A DNA stretch of 6,996 nt. Origin: Alphaproteobacteria bacterium. GTDB taxonomy: Bacteria > Pseudomonadota > Alphaproteobacteria > Micavibrionales > SZUA-601. Position numbers and translations under genes: made by a program. The stretch spans positions 1 to 6,996 of the forward strand of contig JAQGJA010000110.1 in NCBI GenBank assembly GCA_028290805.1, given 5' to 3'. Within the stretch, counting starts at the first letter, position 1. Every line of letters begins with the position of its first letter. Shown here piece after piece: positions 1 to 6,434 of the stretch. The notes beneath the pieces are model-generated. The model was not told where the DNA came from, did not search any database, and was given only the letters and a program-made list of their open reading frames with translations.

Positions 1-18
1 CATGAAGGTCCCCCCTGA
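1..18 (+). other. Possible last codons of an upstream gene
   Basis: In the frame starting at base 1 the sequence reads CAT GAA GGT CCC CCC TGA, that is His-Glu-Gly-Pro-Pro-stop. The stop overlaps the ATG of the TPR gene as TGATG, a common arrangement for translationally coupled genes on one mRNA. Five codons are far too few to identify a gene, and the frame could be chance. If it is real, the TPR and AMP nucleosidase genes belong to a longer operon whose promoter lies outside the window. Confidence 0.25.
4..8 (+). promoter_or_regulatory. Ribosome-binding site of the TPR gene
   Basis: GAAGG lies 9 nt before the ATG at 18, a normal Shine-Dalgarno match and spacing. It supports that ATG as the true start even though almost nothing upstream is visible. 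Confidence 0.6.
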
Positions 19-1892
19 TGAAAGCAAGATCCCTCCTTTTTCTCCTTTTGGCTGCTGCGGCCATTACCTATGTCTGGACACATCCGGCCAAGCGTCCCGA
101 TGATACGGGCGCGGTCTTGTCCCAGGAAACATCCCCGGGCGATCCGGAGCCACAAGAAAATGAAACCGCTGAAAATGGGGACCAGGCGTCCCCCTTGCGC
201 CTGACCCCCTCTGCAACCGTGGCGGGAAATTACCTGGCGGCGCGTTTCGCCGTGGCCAGGGATGACCTGGATTCCGCCGACAAATATTACGCCCGCGCCA
301 TAGATGCTGTGGGCTCGCCCGAGGAGCGGCAATATCTTTATGAACGCAGCCTGCCTGCCGCCATCGGTGCAGGCGACATGGAACGCGCGCTCAAGATCAG
401 TGCCGATATGGATCTAAAGCAACCGACCGCGACGGCCCAACTGGCGGTATTGCTGCAGCTGGTCGAGGGTTTCAAAAATAACGATGCCAAAAAAATTGAG
501 GCTAATCTGCCCTTGCTGCGTTCCGATGGTTTCGGCCGTTTGCTGAAGCCGCTTTTGGAAGCCTGGAATAAAGTCGGCCGCAAAGATTACGCCCCGGCCA
601 TTACAAGGCTGGAAGATTTGCAAAAAGAATTCCCTTCGCTGAAACCGCTGGTGCAAATGCATCTGGCTTTTATCTATGATGACAAGGATGATGCCCAGGC
701 GGCCGAACTTTATTATTCGCGCGCGCTGCAGGATAATTTGTCGATCCGCATGGCCTATATCGCGGGACAGTTTTATGAACGCAAAGGCAAGGCGTCGGAT
801 GCTTCCAAACTTTATGAAACCGTTGCAAAGCAGATGCCAAGCGTGCCTTGGCCAAAGGCCGCCTTGGCGCGTGTCAATCAGGGTGAGATAAAAAAACAGC
901 CTTTTATAATAGCCCCGGCCAATGGCGCATCGGCGGCGCTTTATGATGTCGCCACTGTTTTGCACCAGGAAAATTCCTCGCGCCTTGCCGTGCTTTACGC
1001 CCAGATGGCGCATTATCTGATGCCCCAGGATGAATTTACCAGCCTGTTATTGGGCGATATCCTGGCGCTGAATGGCAACAGCGACGCGGGAAGGGATTTC
1101 TTTAAAGCCATTCCTGAAACCAGCGATCTCTATACCCTGGCTCAATTGCGGCTGGCTCAGCTTTACGAGCAGGAACAGGACGCCCCCCAGGCGATTGCCA
1201 TTCTTGAGACATTGCAGAAAAACGACATCGTCGCGCGTCAGGCCACGATGGAACTGGCCGATCTGTATCGCCGCAAGGAGGATTTCGCCAAGGCGCTGCC
1301 TTATTATAATAAAATCATCGGCGACACGGCGAAACTACAGGAAAAAGACTGGGTTTTGCTTTATTCGCGGGGCATTTGTTACGAACGCACGGGCGAATGG
1401 GACAAAGCTGAGGCCGATCTGCTCTCCGCTCTGAAACTCAGCCCGCGCCAGCCGGAAGTATTGAACTACCTGGCCTATTCCTGGGCTGATCACAGCCGCA
1501 ATCTGGGTATGGCGCTGGACATGCTGCGCAGCGCTTTGGCCGGTGCACCGGATGACCCCTATATCACCGACAGTGTGGGCTGGACCCTTCACCGTATTGG
1601 CCGGAACGCCGAAGCCGTGCCTTATCTTGAAACCTCGGTCCAGCAATTGCCCGAAGACCCGGTGATCAACGATCACCTGGGCGATATTTATTGGGCCGTT
1701 GGGCGCAGGCTGGAAGCGCGTTTTCAATGGGACCGTGCGCTGAAAAGCGTAGAGAAAAAACTGGCTGCAGCCAAACTGGAAGACGCTAAATCAAGCGACA
1801 CCGAACTGCGCCGGCAATTACAGGATAAACTGCAAAACGGCATCGCGGCGCCTGCAGCATCGATGCAAAAAACAGCTTCGGCAGGTAAGTAG
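18..1892 (+). CDS. Tetratricopeptide-repeat protein, exported or membrane-anchored
   Basis: This 624-residue protein probably acts as a protein-binding scaffold. Residues 1-4 (MKAR) are basic and residues 5-20 form a hydrophobic stretch with no lipobox cysteine, so it is either a Sec signal peptide or an uncleaved N-terminal anchor with the body in the periplasm. Residues 25-65 are a low-complexity Pro/Glu/Asp-rich linker. TPR-like helical pairs follow at roughly 71-100, 213-240, 245-272, 376-402, 410-436, 446-476, 480-510, 516-545 and 549-575. The last repeats are the most canonical (GWTLHRIGRNAEAVPYLE, then INDHLGDIYWAVGRRLEARF) and match a C-terminal signature well known in alphaproteobacterial TPR proteins and reminiscent of the Pseudomonas lipoprotein LbcA. 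The tail from about 577 is charged and coiled-coil-like. The start is backed by GAAGG 9 nt upstream. The AMP nucleosidase gene follows after 7 nt. The class is secure from the repeats; the partner and exact role cannot be read from the sequence. Confidence 0.9.
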   Translation: MKARSLLFLLLAAAAITYVWTHPAKRPDDTGAVLSQETSPGDPEPQENETAENGDQASPLRLTPSATVAGNYLAARFAVARDDLDSADKYYARAIDAVGSPEERQYLYERSLPAAIGAGDMERALKISADMDLKQPTATAQLAVLLQLVEGFKNNDAKKIEANLPLLRSDGFGRLLKPLLEAWNKVGRKDYAPAITRLEDLQKEFPSLKPLVQMHLAFIYDDKDDAQAAELYYSRALQDNLSIRMAYIAGQFYERKGKASDASKLYETVAKQMPSVPWPKAALARVNQGEIKKQPFIIAPANGASAALYDVATVLHQENSSRLAVLYAQMAHYLMPQDEFTSLLLGDILALNGNSDAGRDFFKAIPETSDLYTLAQLRLAQLYEQEQDAPQAIAILETLQKNDIVARQATMELADLYRRKEDFAKALPYYNKIIGDTAKLQEKDWVLLYSRGICYERTGEWDKAEADLLSALKLSPRQPEVLNYLAYSWADHSRNLGMALDMLRSALAGAPDDPYITDSVGWTLHRIGRNAEAVPYLETSVQQLPEDPVINDHLGDIYWAVGRRLEARFQWDRALKSVEKKLAAAKLEDAKSSDTELRRQLQDKLQNGIAAPAASMQKTASAGK

Positions 1893-1899
1893 GATATCG

Positions 1900-3417
1900 A
1901 TGCTTACCTCCGAAAAAATGAAACCCCTGCTGCCCGGCAAGGAAGAGAAAACCTTTGAAAACGCCAGCGATGCCCTGGCACATATCGAAAAAATCTATAC
2001 GCACAATACCGCCTATCTGCGCCAGGAATTTGATGCTTTTACCAGCGATGCCCAAACCCAGACAGCACGCGTGCGGGCCTGTTACCCTTTCATCCGCATT
2101 GAGGTAAAAACCCGCCAGCGCCATAAAACGCCGCTGGCTTTCGGTTATGTGTCCCAGCCCGGTACCTATGAATCGACGGTGACGCGCCCTGATATTTTCG
2201 CCAATTATCTGCTGCTGCAGCTTAGCCTGTTACAGGAAAACCACCATGTGCCGTTCACCATCGGTGTCAGTGCCACGCCTATTCCGATCCATTTCGCCCT
2301 GGGCGAAAGTTACCACCTTGAAGGCGTGATCACGCCGGAAAAAATCCTGGAACTGCCGAATATATTCGATCTGCCGGATCTGGTTTCGATGGATGACAAT
2401 ATCGCCAATTACGGTTTCGAGCAGCGCAATAATACGGCCCATCCACTGGCGCTTTTCGATGCTCCGCGCATCGATATCAGCCTGCAGCGTCTAAAGCATT
2501 ATACCGGCACCGACCCCGTGCATTTCCAGAATTTCGTCCTGTTTACCAATTACGGTTTCTATGTCGATGAATTTGCCAAAATGGCGCGCGGACTGATGGC
2601 AAAACGCGACCCGGCCACCGATGTCGGCGACGAATACGAAGCCTTTATCGAGCCGGGCAATATCGTCACCCAGAACGCCAATCTGCCCCAGCGCGAATAC
2701 GCCCCGGGCAAAATCCCGCCACGTCTGCCGCAAATGCCCGCTTATCATCTGGCGCGCAAGGACGGTTCGGGGATTACACTGGTCAATATCGGCGTGGGGC
2801 CATCGAATGCCAAGAATATCACCGACCATGTCGCAGTCCTCCGCCCGCATGCCTGGTTGATGCTGGGGCATTGCGCGGGGCTGCGCAACAGCCAGACTTT
2901 GGGCGATTATGTGCTGGCGCATGCTTATCTGCGCCAGGACCATGTGCTGGACGAAGACGTGCCCCTCATCATCCCCATTCCCGCCTTGGCCGAGGTGCAG
3001 CTCGCGCTGGAACATGCCGTGGCCGATGTCACCGGCCTGACCAGAGCAGAACTGAAAAAGATCATGCGCACCGGCACTGTCGCAACCACATTGGACCGGA
3101 ACTGGGAGCTGAAAGACTATTATATCCCGTCCAAAGTCCTCAGCCAGAGCCGCGCCGTGGCTTTGGACATGGAATCGGCAACGATTGCCACTAATGGTTT
3201 CCGTTTCCGCGTTCCATATGGGACGATGCTTTGTGTTTCCGATAAGCCCTTGCATGGACAGATTAAATTGCCGGGCATGGCGGACGAATTCTATCGCCGC
3301 CGGGTGGATCAGCATTTACGTATCGGTATCCGTACCATGGAATTGCTGCGCGATGTGGGAATGGAGACACTGCATAGCAGAAAATTGCGCAGCTTTAACG
3401 AAGTTGCTTTTCAATAA
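1900..3417 (+). CDS. amn: AMP nucleosidase (EC 3.2.2.4)
   Basis: This cytosolic enzyme hydrolyses AMP to adenine and ribose 5-phosphate, feeding purine salvage and limiting AMP. The 505-residue product is close to E. coli Amn (about 484). Residues ~19-180 match the Amn-specific N-terminal domain (FENASDALAHIEKIY, then RVRACYPFIRIEVKT). Residues ~290-490 form the nucleoside phosphorylase-like catalytic domain: the loop NIGVGPSNAKN (296-306), GHCAGLRNSQTLGDY from 323, ALDMESATIATNGF with Glu425, and CVSDKPLHG with Asp448, the position of the catalytic Asp in this fold. No expected motif is missing and the frame is intact. The ATG at 1900 has AGGA at 1891-1894, overlapping the TPR stop codon, with 5-nt spacing; the in-frame ATG at 1918 lacks such a site. 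The 7-nt gap implies co-transcription with the TPR gene. Family knowledge from E. coli (ATP activation, phosphate inhibition) probably applies but is not visible here. A different purine phosphorylase is unlikely because the N-terminal domain is present. Confidence 0.95.
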   Translation: MLTSEKMKPLLPGKEEKTFENASDALAHIEKIYTHNTAYLRQEFDAFTSDAQTQTARVRACYPFIRIEVKTRQRHKTPLAFGYVSQPGTYESTVTRPDIFANYLLLQLSLLQENHHVPFTIGVSATPIPIHFALGESYHLEGVITPEKILELPNIFDLPDLVSMDDNIANYGFEQRNNTAHPLALFDAPRIDISLQRLKHYTGTDPVHFQNFVLFTNYGFYVDEFAKMARGLMAKRDPATDVGDEYEAFIEPGNIVTQNANLPQREYAPGKIPPRLPQMPAYHLARKDGSGITLVNIGVGPSNAKNITDHVAVLRPHAWLMLGHCAGLRNSQTLGDYVLAHAYLRQDHVLDEDVPLIIPIPALAEVQLALEHAVADVTGLTRAELKKIMRTGTVATTLDRNWELKDYYIPSKVLSQSRAVALDMESATIATNGFRFRVPYGTMLCVSDKPLHGQIKLPGMADEFYRRRVDQHLRIGIRTMELLRDVGMETLHSRKLRSFNEVAFQ

Positions 3418-3472
3418 CTGGGAAGCAGCGTATTGTGCGTTTATAGCCTGTTAGTGAATTAAGGATAGGATA

Positions 3473-3520
3473 ATGAGGGGAAATCTCCCGCTTAAGGTAA
3501 AAGGTTTGAATGTCTGGTAA
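3473..3520 (+). other. Possible 15-codon leader frame upstream of the kinase
   Basis: The ATG at 3473 opens MRGNLPLKVKGLNVW and stops at TAA 3518-3520. It is preceded by AAGGA at 3461-3465 (7-nt spacing), a stronger ribosome-binding site than the one before the kinase start. It overlaps the second short frame starting at 3510 and lies in a different frame from the kinase. It could be a real leader peptide or a chance frame. The bases just before it (GATAAT, 3469-3474) also resemble a -10 box; if that is a promoter, this ATG would be upstream of the transcript and the frame meaningless. Confidence 0.25.
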
Positions 3521-3539
3521 CGAAACACATGTCCAGTGA
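3510..3539 (+). other. Possible 9-codon frame overlapping the kinase start
   Basis: The ATG at 3510 encodes MSGNETHVQ and stops at TGA 3537-3539, just past the kinase ATG at 3529. AAGG at 3501-3504 with 5-nt spacing is a clear Shine-Dalgarno site for this ATG, while the kinase ATG has only weak purine-rich sequence before it. Ribosomes that finish this frame would stop about 8 nt beyond the kinase start, which would suit termination-reinitiation coupling. The other readings are chance, or a frame error near 3510-3540 that hides a longer kinase N-terminus. Confidence 0.3.
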
Positions 3540-6288
3540 CGCCGTAAAAGACGCGCTGAGTGATTTCTTATCGGTTTCCCCGGATGTATTCTGGGAGACC
3601 GATACGACAGGACATCTGACTTTTATTTCCATGCAAATTACCGCTTTGGTCGAGCATCCGCCGGAAGAGCTGACCGGCAAGATGCTTTCCAGTATCTTTG
3701 ACAGAAAATTATGCAGCACAGAATGGCAGAATTGGGTCCAGGCCTGCCTCAAAGGCCGCATCCAGCCGCTTAGCCCCATGCCGCTTGCCGCATCCGACGG
3801 GCGCATCGTCTATGTTGCAGCTTACGCCCAGCGTTTCGCCCGTGGTCTGCGCGGCTATCTGCGTGATGTCACCGAGGCGGTGGAAAGCACGCTGAACGCC
3901 ACCGAAGTGGAACAGCAGCTGGCCGATACGATCGAAGCCATTCCTTATGGCGTTGCCCTGTTCGACAAGGACGACCAACTGGTATTTATCAACAACAAAA
4001 ACCGCGACATCTTTTTCGAGATGCAGGACATGATGCAGACGGGGGTTTCGTTTGAGAAAATTATCCGGGAAATGTTCACCCGCGGCATCCAGACCGTGCC
4101 AAAAGAACAATTCGAGGAATATGTCGAAAAACGCATGGCCCTGCACCGCAATAATTACGGCCGGCGTGAAGTAAGGCTGAAGGACGATGTCTGGGTCGAG
4201 ATCAGCGAACATATGACGCCTGAAGGCAATGTCGTCGTTTCCTGGTCCGATCTGACCGTACAGAAGCGCCGCGAACTGGCTTTGGCATCTTTGCTCAGCG
4301 ATTCCAGCGACTCCCTGATCGTGCCCGAACGTGCCTCAAAAGCCATCGCCCTGGCCATGGGCTGCCGCATCGGCGGCGTCGTGCGCCTGGACGAAACGCG
4401 CGACCGGGCCAATGTCGTGGCATTATGGGACACTGATCATTTCGTGCCGACTTTTTCCTATGACCCCAAAGATTCCCCCTGCCAGAAAATTTACGAGCAG
4501 GGCGGCTATGTGCATCTGAACGACAAGGTGGATTGCAATTTCATTCCGACTGAATTCGTCGCGCCGATGAAAATGTGCAATTACCTGGGCCTCTCCTTGC
4601 GCAACCAGCGCGGCGATATCACGGGGCATATCTTCGCCATCGACGACCGCCCCGAACGCACCCAGTACAGCCGCGGCCGCGAGGTGTTCCATCTGATCGC
4701 CCACTGGGTTGAAATGGAATTCCGCCGTCAGGAACTGCACCAGAATAATGTCGAAGCCCAGAAACGCTTCCGTGACTTTGCCGAAGTGGCCTCGGACTGG
4801 TTCTGGGAGATGGACGCCAATTTCGATTTCAGCTTTATTTCCGAACATGCCCCGGAATCAGCCCAGAAAAAACTGGCTCAACTTATCAAGGCCGCACATG
4901 ACCAGCAGGTCACCGACTGGTCCTTTTCCGCTTTATCCCAGGCTACCGATAAAATTGTGGCCAAACGCGCTTTCCGCGATGTGCAGATCACCGCAACCGA
5001 CGAAGATACCGGCCAGGAACTGATGTTCCTTGTCGGCGCGCGCCCCGTCTTTGCCGATACCGGCGAATTTGCCGGTTATCGCGGCACCGGCACGGATATC
5101 AGCGATGTGCTGGCCGCCAACCAGCGCGCCGCCCGCCTCGAAGCCTGGCTGTGGGAAGCGCTTGAATCCTCGCCCGAAGCCTTTGTCCTGTATGACAAGG
5201 ACGACCGTCTGCTGATCTGCAACCAGAAATTCAAGGATGTGTTTTTCCCGCACGCTTTGGATAAAGTGCAACCGGGCGTCACCTTTAACGAGGTGCTGGA
5301 TATTTTCTTTTCCCAGGGGATCAGCGATATTCCGCCGGAAAAAATCCCGCAATGGAAGTCCAACCGCATCCGCCACCGCGGGTTGTCCGATGCCGGGCCT
5401 TATAACGAAACCTATGCCAGCGGCCGCATTTACATGGCGATCGAACACCGTACAAGGGAAGGGGGCATCGCCTCTTTCTATGTCGATATCACCAAAATGT
5501 ACGAACAGGAAAAAATCCTCCTCCGTGCCAAGGAAGATGCGGAAAGCGCCAGCCGCAGCAAGAGCGAATTTCTGGCAAATATCTCGCATGAATTGCGCAC
5601 GCCGCTCAATGCCATTATAGGCTTTTCCGAAGTGATCCGCGACCAGTTGGCCGGTCCGCCGAACAGTCCCAAATACAAGGAATATATCGGCGACATCCAC
5701 AATAGCGGGATGCATCTGATGGAGCTGATCAACGACATTCTGGACCTGTCCAAAGCCGAAGCCGGCGAGATCGTCGGCTATGAACGCGTCACCGATGTCG
5801 CCGAAGTGATCGAGGCCTGTAACAAGCTGATGGGACCAAAAGCCGAACGCGCCTATGTCACGATGGAAGCAGGCTATCCCGACGACCTGCCTTCGCTTTG
5901 GATCGACCCCAAACATCTGCGCCAGATTTTGCTGAACCTCATGTCCAACGCGGTCAAATTTACCCCTGAAGGCGGTAAAGTCGAGGTCACGGCCAGCCTG
6001 GACCATACCGGCATGACCGTCACCGTCCGCGACAGCGGCATCGGCATGCGCGCCGAAGATGTGCCAAAAGCCCTGGCCCCGTTCGGCCAGATCGATTCCT
6101 CGCTGGCGCGCAAATATAACGGCACTGGCCTGGGCCTGCCGCTGACCAAGCGCCTCATGGAATATTACAACGGTACGCTCGAGATCAGCACCGCCCCCGG
6201 CAAGGGCACGAGCGTCGCCCTCCATTTCGCCAAAGACCGCATCCGCTATCCCGACCGCTTTATTCCGTCTGAAGCGGCGGCGGAGTAA
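3529..6288 (+). CDS. Soluble multi-PAS/GAF sensor histidine kinase
   Basis: This 919-residue two-component sensor autophosphorylates a His and would pass the phosphate to an unlinked response regulator. Domain order: PAS ~8-120 (VFWETDTTGHLTFIS); PAS_7-type ~136-243 (AIPYGVALFDKDDQLVFIN); GAF ~250-400, with SPC at 316-318; PAS ~410-535 (DWFWEMDANFDFSFISE); second PAS_7-type ~545-655 (SSPEAFVLYDKDDRLLICN); a helical linker; HisKA ~675-745 with the phospho-acceptor His687 in SHELRTPLN; HATPase ~790-905 with N-box Asn807 (NLMSNAVKF), G1 D835-S-G-I-G839, F-box F852 (PFGQI) and G2 G865-T-G-L-G869. All catalytic boxes are present, so it should be active. No membrane segment or signal peptide is visible, so it should sense a cytosolic cue; the ligand is unknown. 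There is no receiver domain. The ATG at 3529 is the first usual start after the in-frame TAA at 3493-3495, but its ribosome-binding site is weak. The H-box region resembles the alphaproteobacterial PleC/DivJ type, which is not enough to assign orthology. Confidence 0.93.
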   Translation: MSSDAVKDALSDFLSVSPDVFWETDTTGHLTFISMQITALVEHPPEELTGKMLSSIFDRKLCSTEWQNWVQACLKGRIQPLSPMPLAASDGRIVYVAAYAQRFARGLRGYLRDVTEAVESTLNATEVEQQLADTIEAIPYGVALFDKDDQLVFINNKNRDIFFEMQDMMQTGVSFEKIIREMFTRGIQTVPKEQFEEYVEKRMALHRNNYGRREVRLKDDVWVEISEHMTPEGNVVVSWSDLTVQKRRELALASLLSDSSDSLIVPERASKAIALAMGCRIGGVVRLDETRDRANVVALWDTDHFVPTFSYDPKDSPCQKIYEQGGYVHLNDKVDCNFIPTEFVAPMKMCNYLGLSLRNQRGDITGHIFAIDDRPERTQYSRGREVFHLIAHWVEMEFRRQELHQNNVEAQKRFRDFAEVASDWFWEMDANFDFSFISEHAPESAQKKLAQLIKAAHDQQVTDWSFSALSQATDKIVAKRAFRDVQITATDEDTGQELMFLVGARPVFADTGEFAGYRGTGTDISDVLAANQRAARLEAWLWEALESSPEAFVLYDKDDRLLICNQKFKDVFFPHALDKVQPGVTFNEVLDIFFSQGISDIPPEKIPQWKSNRIRHRGLSDAGPYNETYASGRIYMAIEHRTREGGIASFYVDITKMYEQEKILLRAKEDAESASRSKSEFLANISHELRTPLNAIIGFSEVIRDQLAGPPNSPKYKEYIGDIHNSGMHLMELINDILDLSKAEAGEIVGYERVTDVAEVIEACNKLMGPKAERAYVTMEAGYPDDLPSLWIDPKHLRQILLNLMSNAVKFTPEGGKVEVTASLDHTGMTVTVRDSGIGMRAEDVPKALAPFGQIDSSLARKYNGTGLGLPLTKRLMEYYNGTLEISTAPGKGTSVALHFAKDRIRYPDRFIPSEAAAE

Positions 6289-6302
6289 TCCACAGAACGG
6301 TC

Positions 6303-6331
6303 TTTTTGCCCGCCAAAACCTGTGCTATAGC
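6303..6331 (+). promoter_or_regulatory. Possible promoter of the tRNA-Arg gene
   Basis: TATAGC at 6326-6331 is preceded by TG one base away (6323-6324), giving an extended -10 element. The T-rich TTTTTG at 6303-6308 lies 17 nt upstream as a poor -35. Transcription would start near 6338, about 20 nt before the mature tRNA. The position between the kinase stop and the tRNA fits; the -35 match is weak. No hairpin terminator is visible after the kinase, so read-through into the tRNA is also possible. Confidence 0.4.
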
Positions 6332-6357
6332 CATAGGCGTTGAAACATTACCCCCGG

Positions 6358-6434
6358 GACTCCATAGCTCAATCGGATAGAGCAACTGCCTTCTAAGCAG
6401 TAGGTTGCAGGTTCGATTCCTGCTGGGGTCGCCA
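6358..6434 (+). tRNA. tRNA-Arg (anticodon UCU)
   Basis: The 77-nt gene folds as a full cloverleaf. The acceptor strands GACTCCA (6358-6364) and TGGGGTC (6424-6430) pair over 7 bp with one G-U. The D stem is GCTC/GAGC. The anticodon stem ACTGC/GCAGT encloses the loop CTTCTAA, giving anticodon TCT, which reads AGA and AGG. The T stem GCAGG/CCTGC encloses TTCGATT. The discriminator is G at 6431 and CCA is encoded at 6432-6434. The gene stands alone, without other tRNAs nearby. It converges on the TMEM175-family gene with no bases between them. Confidence 0.97.

Noticed and set aside
2491..3315. 274-codon open frame on the minus strand inside the AMP nucleosidase gene
   Set aside because: It is antisense to the conserved catalytic domain and its translation shows no family motif, so it is a shadow frame.
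3433..3474. Possible sigma-70 promoter for the kinase (TTGTGC at 3433, GATAAT at 3469)
   Set aside because: The spacing between the two boxes is 30 nt and no acceptable -35 lies 16-18 nt before GATAAT. A promoter is likely in this gap but cannot be placed.
3478..3489. Possible terminator hairpin GGGA-AATC-TCCC after amn
   Set aside because: The stem is only 4 bp and no T-run follows, so it is too weak to call a terminator.
4933..6225. 430-codon open frame on the minus strand inside the kinase gene
   Set aside because: It lies wholly antisense to the conserved PAS/HisKA/HATPase coding sequence. Its length is explained by the codon bias of the real gene, and its translation shows no recognisable domain.
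6411..6434. tRNA 3' end as an integration site for a mobile element
   Set aside because: No second copy of the tRNA 3' end and no integrase or phage gene is visible in the window, so there is no support beyond the general habit of elements to use tRNA genes.
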